Source of the DNA: Labrenzia sp. PHM005
GTDB lineage: Bacteria > Pseudomonadota > Alphaproteobacteria > Rhizobiales > Stappiaceae
Direction: 5' to 3'
Assembly (NCBI RefSeq): GCF_006517275.1
Contig: NZ_CP041191.1
Span: 4,521,001-4,585,000, forward strand
Length of the DNA: 64,000 nt
Part shown: positions 18,307 through 27,258 of the stretch, in pieces
Layout of the letters: each line of letters starts with the position of its first letter
Position numbering within the stretch: position 1 is the stretch's first letter
Notes under the pieces: generated by a model
The model's input: only the letters and a program-made list of their open reading frames with translations
What the model was told of the DNA's origin: nothing
Database searches by the model: none
Translations under genes and position numbers: made by a program

Positions 18307-18328
18307 CCGCCACTAATAAAGGTGGCGG
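18307..18328 (+). other. Stem-loop just upstream of the rplI ribosome-binding site
   Basis: CCGCCAC (18307-18313) pairs with GTGGCGG (18322-18328) across an 8-nt AT-rich loop. It ends a few bases before the rplI SD (GTAGGAG, about 18333-18339), so it could shield or present that site. Confidence 0.45.
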
Positions 18329-18346
18329 GACAGTAGGAGAAAATCC

Positions 18347-18934
18347 ATGCAAATTATTCTTCTTGAGCGTATTGCCAAGCTTGGCCAGATGGGCGACACC
18401 GTAAAAGTGCGCGACGGTTACGCACGTAACTTCCTTCTGCCGCAAGGCAAGGCGCTGCGCGCCAACAAGGCGAACCTGGAGCGTTTCGAAAACGAACGTG
18501 CCCAGCTGGAAGCCCGGAACCTTGAGCGCAAGTCCGAAGCTGAAGCTGTTGCCGGCAAAATGGACGGCGAAGCACTGGTCATGATCCGCTCTGCTGGTGA
18601 AACCGGTCAGCTCTACGGTTCAGTGTCCACCCGCGACATTGCTGAAGGCCTGACAGCAGCTGGCTTCTCCGTCACCCGTGGACAGGTTGAACTGCGCAGC
18701 CCGATCAAAACCATAGGCCTGCATTCAGTTCTCGTGCAGCTGCACCCGGAAGTCGAAGTTGGCATCTCTGTCAACGTCGCACGTTCTGAAGACGAAGCAG
18801 CCCGCCAGGCAGCTGGTGAAGATCTGACCGCACCGGAACAGGACGTCTTCGAATTTGAAGAAGACGACGAAGAAGAAGGTGAAGGCGAAGAAGCAGAAGC
18901 AACCGAAGAAGCGGTTGCCGAAGACGAAGCCTAA
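18347..18934 (+). CDS. rplI: 50S ribosomal protein L9 (bL9) with acidic tail
   Basis: The product is 195 residues; typical L9 is about 150. Residues 1-50 hold the N-terminal RNA-binding domain ([32 protein letters not shown]), followed by the long helix and C-terminal domain (to about 148). The last 45 residues are mostly Glu/Asp/Ala ([12 protein letters not shown]). L9 binds 23S rRNA near the L1 stalk and helps frame maintenance. A strong intrinsic terminator follows 33 bp later, closing the operon. Confidence 0.95.
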   Translation: MQIILLERIAKLGQMGDTVKVRDGYARNFLLPQGKALRANKANLERFENERAQLEARNLERKSEAEAVAGKMDGEALVMIRSAGETGQLYGSVSTRDIAEGLTAAGFSVTRGQVELRSPIKTIGLHSVLVQLHPEVEVGISVNVARSEDEAARQAAGEDLTAPEQDVFEFEEDDEEEGEGEEAEATEEAVAEDEA

Positions 18935-19307
18935 TCGGCTCTGTACGCTTCAAAAAAACACAATCTGAAAACGGCGTCCTTCAGGGCGCCGTTTTTGTTT
19001 GCCGGCTCGTATTTTTTATCAATCCTGCAAAGCAAGCTTCAACTGCAAGGTTCACATCCCACCACAAGGCATTGATAGCATTTACACTTTGTTAACTTTT
19101 TGCACCATTTCCCAAAAAATATGTTTATTATCAATAACTAACCAGCAAGCCGTTGAGTCTTCTATGACCTTCAGAGTCAAGCAGGTTTTGAATTTTTCCC
19201 CGCTGACCTGTGGACGCCAGTGGGAATCGTGGCTCACCGTTTTTGCTGCTTGAGCCCCTCCGGATCTGCCGCTATTTCCAGTACACCAAGTTGATCGGGG
19301 GCGGGTA
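18935..19307. other. Spacer between rplI and dnaB
   Basis: The first part holds the rplI terminator (listed separately). The rest, about 300 bp, has an AT-rich stretch (19080-19140) with runs such as CCCAAAAAATATG that probably includes the dnaB promoter, but no -35/-10 pair has acceptable spacing. I see no reliable small gene or RNA. Confidence 0.4.
18968..18998 (+). terminator. Intrinsic terminator of the rpsF-rpsR-rplI operon
   Basis: AAAACGGCG pairs perfectly with CGCCGTTTT, extended by TCC/GGG to a 12-bp stem with a TTCA loop, followed by a T-rich tail. It is 33 bp after the rplI stop. Confidence 0.93.
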
Positions 19308-20792
19308 ATGAAGGGCACACTACAGAAGGTCGAGACAGAAGAAGACGTCCAGCGTCTGGCACCGCATAATGCGGAGGCCGAACGTCAATTGCTGGGTGCG
19401 ATTCTGGTCAACAACGAGACCTTCTACCGCGTCTCGGACTTTCTCGAGCCGCACCATTTTTTCGTGCCCCCTCATCAGGACATCTATGAAAAGATCAGCC
19501 ATTTGATCCGGGCCGGCAAAACCGCCTCTCCGATCACGCTGAAAACCTTTTATCCAGCCGATGCCAAGATCGCCGACCTTTCGGCGACCCAGTTCCTGCT
19601 GCGTCTTGCCGGTGATGCCGCCTCCGTCATCAATGCCGAAGACTACGGCCGCTCGATCTATGACCTCGCCATCCGCCGGAACCTCATCCGTATCGGCGAA
19701 GACATGGTCAACATTGCCTTTGATGCGCCGATTGATGTACCGCCGGAGCAGCAGATCGACGACGCCGAACGGCGCCTGTTTGAACTGGCCGAGACCGGCC
19801 GTAGCGAAGGCGGATTTGTTTCCTTTGGCGATGCACTGACAGAAACCATCGAGATGGCCCACGCCGCCTGGAATCGTGAAGGTGCTCTCTCCGGTATTTC
19901 AACCGGCTTGCGCGAGTTGGACCGGCTCATGGGCGGTCTGCAGCATTCGGATTTGATCGTTCTGGCCGGACGCCCGGCGATGGGTAAAACATCGCTCGCC
20001 ACCAACATCGCCTATAACATCGCGCAGAGTTTTCAGGCGGAAGAGCAGCCGGACGGCTCTATGAAGACCGTCAACGGCGGTGTGGTCGGTTTCTTCTCTC
20101 TCGAAATGTCGGCCGAGCAGCTCGCTACCCGTATCATTTCCGAGCAAGCGGAAATCTCATCGTCGAAAATCCGCCGTGGCGACATTTCCGAAGCAGAGTT
20201 TGAAAAGCTCGCAGCTTGCGCTCAATCCATGCAAGTGGTGCCGCTGCATGTTGACCAAACAGGTGGAATTTCCATCGCGTCGCTAGTGGCCAAAGCGCGC
20301 CGCCTTAAACGCCAGCGCGGCCTTGATCTTCTGGTGGTGGACTATATCCAGCTGCTCTCCGGTTCCGCCAAGAACCAAGGCAACCGGGTTCAGGAAATCA
20401 CCGAAATCACCACTGGCTTGAAGGCGCTTGCAAAGGAACTTCATGTTCCGATCATCGCGCTCTCCCAGCTTTCCCGCCAGGTGGAATCGCGCGATGACAA
20501 ACGGCCAATGATGTCGGACTTGCGTGAATCGGGTTCCATCGAGCAGGACGCCGACGTTATCATGTTTGTGTTCCGTGAAGAGTATTACCTCTCCAAGACC
20601 GAGCCGGACGAAGGCTCACCGGAGTATGAGATCTGGCGCGACAACATGGAGCGCCTCAAAGGCAAGGCGGAAGTCATTGTCGCCAAGCAGCGTCACGGTC
20701 CGACCGGCACCGCGAACCTGCACTTTGAAGGTCAATACACCCGTTTCTCCGATCTGGCGGAAGAAGATCACATGCCGGAACGCTACGAGTAA
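19308..20792 (+). CDS. dnaB: Replicative DNA helicase DnaB
   Basis: The 494-residue product has the DnaB N-terminal domain (PHNAEAERQLLGAIL), a linker and a RecA-like helicase core with Walker A GRPAMGKTS (about 223-231), Walker B LLVVDYIQLLS, the ALSQLSRQVE block and SDLRESGSIEQDAD. It unwinds DNA ahead of the fork as a hexamer. There is no intein. The position after rplI is conserved in many bacteria. The ATG at 19308 has a GGGGGCGGG-type purine stretch but no classical SD. Confidence 0.96.
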   Translation: MKGTLQKVETEEDVQRLAPHNAEAERQLLGAILVNNETFYRVSDFLEPHHFFVPPHQDIYEKISHLIRAGKTASPITLKTFYPADAKIADLSATQFLLRLAGDAASVINAEDYGRSIYDLAIRRNLIRIGEDMVNIAFDAPIDVPPEQQIDDAERRLFELAETGRSEGGFVSFGDALTETIEMAHAAWNREGALSGISTGLRELDRLMGGLQHSDLIVLAGRPAMGKTSLATNIAYNIAQSFQAEEQPDGSMKTVNGGVVGFFSLEMSAEQLATRIISEQAEISSSKIRRGDISEAEFEKLAACAQSMQVVPLHVDQTGGISIASLVAKARRLKRQRGLDLLVVDYIQLLSGSAKNQGNRVQEITEITTGLKALAKELHVPIIALSQLSRQVESRDDKRPMMSDLRESGSIEQDADVIMFVFREEYYLSKTEPDEGSPEYEIWRDNMERLKGKAEVIVAKQRHGPTGTANLHFEGQYTRFSDLAEEDHMPERYE

Positions 20793-20854
20793 TCGCAACC
20801 GCCTTCGCCTTGTCGCTGCATTATTCGGCTCTACCAATCAGTCCGCGGCCTTGA

Positions 20855-21463
20855 TCAACCTTTGTTTTCCAAGGCCTGCCATTGCGCGCGCGTGATCCGG
20901 AACCCTGGAACATCATTGCAATAGGCCCGGCGCATGCCTTCCGGGCGCAATCCGCATTTTTGCAGAACCTTTTGGGAAACAAGATTGTCAGAGTGTGTCA
21001 CGGCGGCGATCTCGCCCAAACTTGTTTCTTCAAAACCGAATTTCAGCAGCCGGCGGCAGGCCTCTGTGGCGATCCCACGCCCCCAGGCTGAACGCAACAG
21101 AGTATATCCAACCTCGACTTCAGCGCTCGGATAGGCATCAGTGGCAACTTGCGAAGGATCGGCCTCGTAAGCCTCTAGGGGAAGCGGCAACAAAATCGCA
21201 GTCCCGAGTTTTTCAGCGCTGCGACGGTCTTCAATACACCAGACACCGATCCGACCGCCTGCGCCCCTTCGAACCGACGTTTCAAGCCTCTCGGAGACAG
21301 CTTCTTCCGGAACAGGCCCACCAATATACTGCATGACTTCCGGATCGGTCTGCAGTGCCGCTATCAAGCCATGATCCTCTAAAGAAAGTGGCCGCAGCCT
21401 CAACCGCTCCGTCTCCAGAACCAAACGAGATTCGCTTAACGGAAAGGCTGATGAAGCGCACAT
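20855..21463 (-). CDS. GNAT family N-acetyltransferase (RimJ/RimL-like)
   Basis: The 202-residue product opens with the RimJ-type pattern LVLETERLRLRPLSLEDHG, then has EVGYTLLRSAWGRGIATEA, in which the acetyl-CoA loop is recognisable as R-x-A-W-G-R-G, and SQKVLQKCGL near the end. These features define the Acetyltransf_3 group that acetylates protein N-termini or small amines; the substrate is unknown. It converges on dnaB (62-bp gap) and is divergent from alr. No strong SD precedes the ATG at 21463. Confidence 0.8.
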   Translation of the reverse strand: MCASSAFPLSESRLVLETERLRLRPLSLEDHGLIAALQTDPEVMQYIGGPVPEEAVSERLETSVRRGAGGRIGVWCIEDRRSAEKLGTAILLPLPLEAYEADPSQVATDAYPSAEVEVGYTLLRSAWGRGIATEACRRLLKFGFEETSLGEIAAVTHSDNLVSQKVLQKCGLRPEGMRRAYCNDVPGFRITRAQWQALENKG

Positions 21464-21669
21464 GGCTCACGGTTCTTTCAACAAAGGAAAGGTTTGTAAT
21501 TATTTGAAATTCTATAGGTGCCTAGCTAGGGCCGCTACAACACTTATACGATAAAGAGCTCCCTATTGCCCGTCAAACATTCACTTCACGGCAAACATAT
21601 TCTCAATTGGCGTCCGATCTTGGATTTGCGATAAATTGCTCCAGAGCTTTTTGAAAAAGCGATTCTTGA

Positions 21670-22830
21670 GTGGAGCCCTACCGCAACGTGCAAGACACCA
21701 GTCCCAATCCCTTTCCAGCGGACCTTTATGGCGGCCGTTTAACCATCGATACGGATGCGATCGCAGCGAACTGGTCTTCGCTGAAATCAAAGCTGACGGG
21801 TGGTGCAGAATGCGCAGCGACCATCAAGGCCAATGCGTATGGCACCGGTCAGACAGAAACTGCATTGCGGCTCCACCAAGAGGGATGCCGGACGTTTTTT
21901 GTCGCCGTACCAACGGAAGCCGTGTCCTTACGGCAAACCTTGCCAAATGCCACGATCTACGCGCTCGACGGCCTGTTCCCCGGCACAGCAGATCTGCTTA
22001 TCCAGCACAACATCCGTCCGGTTCTCGGCTCATTGGAGGAATTGAAAGAATGGGCAGCAACCTGCACAGCGGCCGGACGAAGTTTTGACGCGGCTGTGCA
22101 TGTTGATACCGGTATTCACCGGCTTGGGCTTTCAGGGGAAGAATTTTTGTCAGCCCTTGCCGACCCAAGCTTGATGGGGGCGTTTCAGCCGAACCTTCTG
22201 ATGTCGCATCTCGCATGCGGATCCACCCCCGATCATCCGATGAACCGGACCCAGTTGCAAACCTTCAAGACCCTTACAGATCCCTTCAAAGGTATCTCAC
22301 GCTCGCTCGCCAACTCCGCCGGTGTTCTGTTGGGAGAAGATTACCATTTCGATCTTGTCCGGCCCGGCATATCGCTGTTTGGCGGCCGGGCCTTCGATCA
22401 CGGCGAAAATCCAATGCGGCCTGTTGCCAAAGTGGAGGTCCGGATCATGATTGTCCGCAACGTCCCCGCAGGAGATACCATCGGCTACAGCGCGGCAGAG
22501 ACCGCCAAACGGCCCTTGCGCAACGCTGTTGTGGCTGCCGGTTATGCGGACGGACTGCTCCGGCGTGCCGGATCATCCGACGACCGACCCGGCGGTTTTG
22601 CCATGATTGGCGATCATAAGGTGCCTATTTTGGGCCGGATTTCCATGGATATGATCACACTTGATGTTACGGATATTCCCGAACATCTGGTCAAGCGCGG
22701 CGCGTTTGTGGAAATGCTGGGGCCAAATGTTGCAGCGGCCGATCTGGCAGCTTATGCGGAGACCATCGACTACGAATATTTGACAAGCCTCGGACGGCGG
22801 TTTGAACGCGTCTACGGTCCGCTGGCTTGA
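21670..22830 (+). CDS. alr: Alanine racemase
   Basis: The product interconverts L- and D-alanine for peptidoglycan. The PLP lysine is in AATIKANAYGTG (about residue 52), the second catalytic base is likely the Tyr in TIGYSAAE, and GRISMDMITLDVTD is the family signature. The start is uncertain: GTG at 21670 gives 386 residues, a second in-frame GTG at 21688 is also possible, and neither has a good SD. radA follows 14 bp later on the same strand. The upstream gap of about 200 bp is shared with the divergent GNAT gene. Confidence 0.92.
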   Translation: MEPYRNVQDTSPNPFPADLYGGRLTIDTDAIAANWSSLKSKLTGGAECAATIKANAYGTGQTETALRLHQEGCRTFFVAVPTEAVSLRQTLPNATIYALDGLFPGTADLLIQHNIRPVLGSLEELKEWAATCTAAGRSFDAAVHVDTGIHRLGLSGEEFLSALADPSLMGAFQPNLLMSHLACGSTPDHPMNRTQLQTFKTLTDPFKGISRSLANSAGVLLGEDYHFDLVRPGISLFGGRAFDHGENPMRPVAKVEVRIMIVRNVPAGDTIGYSAAETAKRPLRNAVVAAGYADGLLRRAGSSDDRPGGFAMIGDHKVPILGRISMDMITLDVTDIPEHLVKRGAFVEMLGPNVAAADLAAYAETIDYEYLTSLGRRFERVYGPLA

Positions 22831-22844
22831 TAGGAGCTGCCTGA

Positions 22845-24239
22845 ATGGCCCGCCGGTCTACATCCTTTGTCTGCCAGTCCTGTGGCGCCGTGACCGCCAA
22901 GTGGGTCGGCCGCTGCGAATCCTGCGGTGAATGGAACACCATTGTTGAGGAACAAACCGGCGGCGGTATTGGCGGCGGCCCCAGCCGGGCCTCCAAGTCC
23001 AAGGGCCGTGTGGTTCCGCTTGTCGGTCTCTCCGGCGACACCAAAGAAGCGCCGCGCATTCAAACCAACGTGGCCGAACTCGACCGGGTGACTGGCGGCG
23101 GGTTTGTTCGTGGCTCTGCCCTGCTGGTCGGCGGGGACCCCGGCATCGGCAAATCGACGCTTTTGATCCAGGCTGCCGCTCAGCTCGCGAGCCTCGGCCA
23201 CAAGACTGTCTATATCTCCGGCGAGGAAGCCATTGGCCAAGTGCGTCTGCGCGCCGAGCGGCTCGGCCTGGCCGACGCTCCGGTCGCTTTAGCTGCCGAA
23301 ACCAGTGTGGAAGACATTCTGGCCACGCTGGAAGCGGACACAGCGCCCGCAATGCTCATTTTGGATTCGGTGCAGACCCTTTGGACCGATCAAGTGGATT
23401 CGCCGCCCGGCACCGTCACCCAGGTGCGCGCCTCTGCCCAAGCCATGGTGCGCTACGCCAAGAAAAACGGCACCACCCTGGTTCTGGTCGGCCATGTCAC
23501 CAAGGACGGCCAGATCGCCGGTCCGCGCGTGGTCGAGCACATGGTGGATGCGGTGCTTTATTTCGAAGGAGATGGTGCGCATCAATACCGTATCCTGCGG
23601 TCGGTCAAAAACCGTTTTGGCGCGACCGACGAAATCGGTGTCTTTGAGATGACCGGCAAGGGGCTGGTGGAAGTTTCCAACCCCTCGGCACTGTTTCTTG
23701 GCGACAGAACCACCTCCGCCCCAGGATCTGCCGTGTTCGCCGGGCTTGAAGGCTCGCGGCCGCTGCTGATCGAAATTCAGGCGCTGGTGGCCCAGTCCTC
23801 ACTCGGCACACCGCGGCGCGCGGTCATTGGCTGGGATACCGCACGTCTTTCTATGATCCTTGCTGTGCTGGAAGCGCGCTGCGGTGTACGGTTTTCACAG
23901 CATGATGTCTATTTGAACGTGGCTGGCGGATTAAAGGTCAATGAACCGGGCGCGGACCTGGCAGTGGCCGCCGCCCTCGTCTCTTCACTCAGCGGGCTTG
24001 CCCTTCCGGCCAATTGCGTCTATTTCGGCGAGGTCAGCCTGTCGGGGGCAATCCGGCCCGTGGCACAGGCCCAATCCAGGCTCAAGGAAGCTGAAAAACT
24101 CGGCTTCGATCAGGCCTATTGTCCGGAGGGCAACCTCAAGGACGGTGCTGCTTCCGCCTTCAAGGCGGTGGGATTGCCGGAACTTGGGGACTTTATTGCC
24201 AAAATGACGGTAGAGGCTGGCGCACAAGGGGCTTCCTGA
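22845..24239 (+). CDS. radA: DNA repair protein RadA
   Basis: The 464-residue RecA-related protein has an N-terminal C4 zinc finger (FVCQSCGA ... GRCESCGEW), Walker A GGDPGIGKSTLL, the RadA-specific KNRFG motif (KNRFGATDEIG) and a C-terminal Lon-like domain (about 290-460). RadA helps branch migration in recombination repair. Its ATG is 14 bp after alr with TAGGAG upstream. cvpA lies 70 bp downstream, a common alphaproteobacterial order. Confidence 0.96.
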   Translation: MARRSTSFVCQSCGAVTAKWVGRCESCGEWNTIVEEQTGGGIGGGPSRASKSKGRVVPLVGLSGDTKEAPRIQTNVAELDRVTGGGFVRGSALLVGGDPGIGKSTLLIQAAAQLASLGHKTVYISGEEAIGQVRLRAERLGLADAPVALAAETSVEDILATLEADTAPAMLILDSVQTLWTDQVDSPPGTVTQVRASAQAMVRYAKKNGTTLVLVGHVTKDGQIAGPRVVEHMVDAVLYFEGDGAHQYRILRSVKNRFGATDEIGVFEMTGKGLVEVSNPSALFLGDRTTSAPGSAVFAGLEGSRPLLIEIQALVAQSSLGTPRRAVIGWDTARLSMILAVLEARCGVRFSQHDVYLNVAGGLKVNEPGADLAVAAALVSSLSGLALPANCVYFGEVSLSGAIRPVAQAQSRLKEAEKLGFDQAYCPEGNLKDGAASAFKAVGLPELGDFIAKMTVEAGAQGAS

Positions 24240-24309
24240 CGCATGATCAGGGTGGTCTGAGACTTTAGTTTTGCGCCTTGGAGCGCCAGATAGAGGATTT
24301 TTCAGAAAC

Positions 24310-24924
24310 ATGCCGATTACGCTGCTGGACGGACTGCTTCTGGTCATCATGCTCATCTCGGCGGTTCTGGCGATGATCCGCGGCTTTGTCCGCGAAGTTC
24401 TGTCGATTGTCTCCTGGGTCGCTGCCGCCATTGCCGCCTTTTTGCTCTATGAGCGCGTGCTGCCCTACGCCAAGCAATATATTGCGCAAGACCTGGTCGC
24501 GATGGGCGCTTCAGCTGCCGCGGTCTTCTTGGTGACCCTGATCGTCGTCAGCTACATCACAATGCGCATCTCCGACTTCATTCTCGACAGCCGCATCGGC
24601 GCGCTCGATCGCACTCTCGGGTTTGTCTTTGGTGCCGTGCGCGGCTTGCTTCTGGTCGTCGTGGCCATGATGTTCTTCAACTGGTTCGTTCAGCCGGAAC
24701 AACAGCCAGGCTGGGTCCAGAATGCTAAATCCCTACCGATCCTGTTATCAGTCGGTGAACGGCTTGTCGCTATCTTGCCCGAAGACCCGGAAAAAGCGAT
24801 TCTGGACAAGATCCGGGAAAATGAGCTAACAGGCAGCCAACGCTCGAGCGTTCCGGCTGAGGAGCCGGCTTACAGCGACTCTGAACGCCAGGGCCTGGAG
24901 CAGCTGACATCGGACAGCAACTGA
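24310..24924 (+). CDS. cvpA: CvpA family membrane protein
   Basis: The start at 24310 (MPITLLDGLLLVIMLIS), with AGAGGA upstream, is preferred to an earlier in-frame start at 24271. The 204-residue product has four predicted membrane helices (about 5-22, 30-48, 64-85, 103-122) and a polar C-terminal tail, matching CvpA, a protein needed for colicin V production in E. coli and linked to envelope robustness. It precedes purF, as in E. coli and many other genomes, though with a 79-bp gap. Confidence 0.88.
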   Translation: MPITLLDGLLLVIMLISAVLAMIRGFVREVLSIVSWVAAAIAAFLLYERVLPYAKQYIAQDLVAMGASAAAVFLVTLIVVSYITMRISDFILDSRIGALDRTLGFVFGAVRGLLLVVVAMMFFNWFVQPEQQPGWVQNAKSLPILLSVGERLVAILPEDPEKAILDKIRENELTGSQRSSVPAEEPAYSDSERQGLEQLTSDSN

Positions 24925-25003
24925 CGCCGCATGGCGGCGCCTGAACAGATTACTTAGAAATCCGGACCGGCCCTTGACCGGCCAGAATGAAGGAGAGGTC
25001 GCC

Positions 25004-26476
25004 ATGACTGGCGCAACCGATTTCCACGAGCCGTTCGACATCAATGGTGATACCTTGCGTGAAGAATGCGGGGTTTTCGGCATTCTCGGCCATGAGGACG
25101 CCAGCGCGCTGACAGCGCTCGGCCTGCATGCGTTGCAGCACCGCGGCCAGGAAGCTGCTGGGATCGTTACCTTCGACAATGATCAATTCCGGGCTGAACG
25201 CCATCTCGGCCTCGTCGGTGATCACTTCTCTGATGCCGACACCATCGGCCGCCTTACCGGCCGCGCGGCCATTGGTCATGTGCGCTATTCCACGACCGGT
25301 GAAACCATCTTGCGCAACGTGCAGCCGCTGTTCGCTGAGCTGGAAGGCGGCGGCATCGCCATCTGCCACAACGGCAACTTCACCAACGCACTCACCCTGC
25401 GCCAGCAACTGATCCGCGATGGCGCAATCTGCCAATCCACCTCAGATTCAGAAGTCGTTCTCCAGCTGGTCGCCCGGTCCCGGGAACAGAAGATCGTCGA
25501 TCGTTTCGTCGAAGCCATCACCCAGATGGAGGGCGCTTACGCACTGGTGGCGTTGACGTCAAAGAAACTCATCGGTGCCCGCGACCCGCTCGGGATCCGG
25601 CCTTTGGTTCTTGGCGACCTCAACGGCGCACCAATCCTTGCCTCGGAAACCTGCGCGCTTGATATCATTGGCGCAAAGTTCATCCGTGAAGTGGAAAACG
25701 GCGAAGTCATTGTCTGTACGTCTACCGGCATTGAGTCCTTTTTCCCGTTCGGCAAGCGCCCTGCCCGCCCGGACATCTTCGAATACGTCTATTTCTCGCG
25801 TCCTGACTCCATCGTCGGCGGACGCAGTGTTTATGATGTGCGCCGGGACATGGGCCGGGAACTTGCGCGTGAATCCCATGTGGGTGCTGATGTGATTGTT
25901 CCGGTACCGGACAGCGGCGTTCCGGCGGCGATCGGCTATAGCCAGGAAAGCGGCATTCCGTTTGAACTCGGCATTATCCGAAATCACTATGTTGGCCGCA
26001 CCTTCATTGAACCGACCCAGCAGATCCGTGCACTTGGCGTGAAAATGAAACACTCCGCCAATCGCTCGCAAATCGAAGGCAAGCGCGTCGTGCTTGTCGA
26101 CGACAGTTTGGTGCGCGGCACGACATCGGTGAAGATCGTGCAAATGATCCGGGATGCCGGTGCCAAGGAAGTCCATTTCCGCCTTGCCAGCCCGCCGATC
26201 AAACATTCTGACTACTACGGCATCGACACACCGGTCCGGGAGAAGCTGCTGGCTGCAAAGTACGGGCTTGAAGAGATGTGCAACTACATCGGAGCCGACA
26301 GCCTTGCGTTCCTCTCGGTTGACGGGATTTACCGTGCGGCCGGATATGAGGGCCGTGACAACGACAATCCACAGTTTACCGACCATTGTTTTACCGGCGA
26401 CTATCCAACGCCGCTGACTGACCTCTCTGAAGATCAGGATTTTGTCAGTGCACCACGCCTGGTCGAGGTCGGCTAA
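25004..26476 (+). CDS. purF: Amidophosphoribosyltransferase PurF
   Basis: PurF makes 5-phosphoribosylamine from PRPP and glutamine, the first step of purine synthesis. The start at 25004 has AGGAGAGG at 24991-24998 and is preferred to an in-frame ATG at 24974. Cys22 in LREECGVFGILG is the glutaminase nucleophile, which must be exposed by removal of a short propeptide. The PRPP loop VDDSLVRGTTS and GRTFIEPTQ are present. The 490-residue length is normal. The downstream SDR starts 18 bp later and probably shares the transcript. Confidence 0.96.
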   Translation: MTGATDFHEPFDINGDTLREECGVFGILGHEDASALTALGLHALQHRGQEAAGIVTFDNDQFRAERHLGLVGDHFSDADTIGRLTGRAAIGHVRYSTTGETILRNVQPLFAELEGGGIAICHNGNFTNALTLRQQLIRDGAICQSTSDSEVVLQLVARSREQKIVDRFVEAITQMEGAYALVALTSKKLIGARDPLGIRPLVLGDLNGAPILASETCALDIIGAKFIREVENGEVIVCTSTGIESFFPFGKRPARPDIFEYVYFSRPDSIVGGRSVYDVRRDMGRELARESHVGADVIVPVPDSGVPAAIGYSQESGIPFELGIIRNHYVGRTFIEPTQQIRALGVKMKHSANRSQIEGKRVVLVDDSLVRGTTSVKIVQMIRDAGAKEVHFRLASPPIKHSDYYGIDTPVREKLLAAKYGLEEMCNYIGADSLAFLSVDGIYRAAGYEGRDNDNPQFTDHCFTGDYPTPLTDLSEDQDFVSAPRLVEVG

Positions 26477-26494
26477 GGACATTTTGAGACTCTA

Positions 26495-27223
26495 ATGACT
26501 AAAGATTTTGAAGGCCGTGTTGCGCTTGTTACAGGCGCCTCACGCGGTATTGGCTATCAGCTGGCCAAACAGCTCGCATCCCGCGGCGCCCATGTGATTG
26601 CGATTGCCCGCACTGTGGGCGGTTTGGAAGACTTGGACGACGAGATCCAGGCCGCTGGCGGTCAAGCGACCTTGGTTCCAGTAGATTTGATGGACTATGA
26701 CGCACTCGACCGTTTGGGCGCGGCGATCTTTGAACGCTGGAAGAAACTCGACATTATGATCGGCAATGCCGGCATGCTCGGCGTCTTGTCGCCGCTTGGC
26801 CATATCAGCCCGAAAGACTTTGAAAAGGTTATGGCGATCAATGTGACCGCCAATTGGCGTCTGATCCGCTCGCTCGATCCGCTGCTGCGCCAGTCCGATG
26901 CCGGGCGGGCCCTGTTCCTAACCGCAGTCCAAGCCAACACCTGCACCGCCTTTTGGGGCCTTCAGTCGACCTCAAAAGCCGCAGTTGAAGCCTTAGCTCG
27001 GACCTGGGCCAACGAAAGCCTTCAGACCAAAATGAAGATCAATCTGGCTGACCCTGGTCCGACCCGCACGGGCCTGCGCGCCAAGGCCATGCCCGGTGAG
27101 CCGACAGAAAACCTGCCCGAACCTTCCCTGGTCGCCAGCGAGCTCTTGGAGTTGGTCAAGCCGGAGGTTCTGGAAACCGGCAAACTCTATGACCGCGTCA
27201 GCCGGGAATGGGTTTCGTTTTAG
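26495..27223 (+). CDS. SDR-fold protein with lost catalytic Ser and Tyr
   Basis: This 242-residue Rossmann-fold protein keeps the cofactor motif VTGASRGIGY and a variant GNAG where classical members have NNAG. At the active site, where SDRs have Ser and Y-x-x-x-K, it reads LTAVQAN and WGLQSTSKAA: the Ser is Ala, the Tyr is Gln and the Lys is kept. It may therefore bind NAD(P) or a partner without oxidoreductase chemistry. It starts 18 bp after purF; an SDR at this place is common in rhizobial relatives, so the position is conserved even though the chemistry looks gone. Its role is unknown. Confidence 0.85.
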   Translation: MTKDFEGRVALVTGASRGIGYQLAKQLASRGAHVIAIARTVGGLEDLDDEIQAAGGQATLVPVDLMDYDALDRLGAAIFERWKKLDIMIGNAGMLGVLSPLGHISPKDFEKVMAINVTANWRLIRSLDPLLRQSDAGRALFLTAVQANTCTAFWGLQSTSKAAVEALARTWANESLQTKMKINLADPGPTRTGLRAKAMPGEPTENLPEPSLVASELLELVKPEVLETGKLYDRVSREWVSF

Positions 27224-27258
27224 ACGGCCCGGACGGGGCCGATGTGGAGAATTCAATC

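Noticed and set aside
18999..19253. 84-codon frame upstream of dnaB
   Set aside because: No RBS, no domain, and it begins in the terminator tail of rplI.
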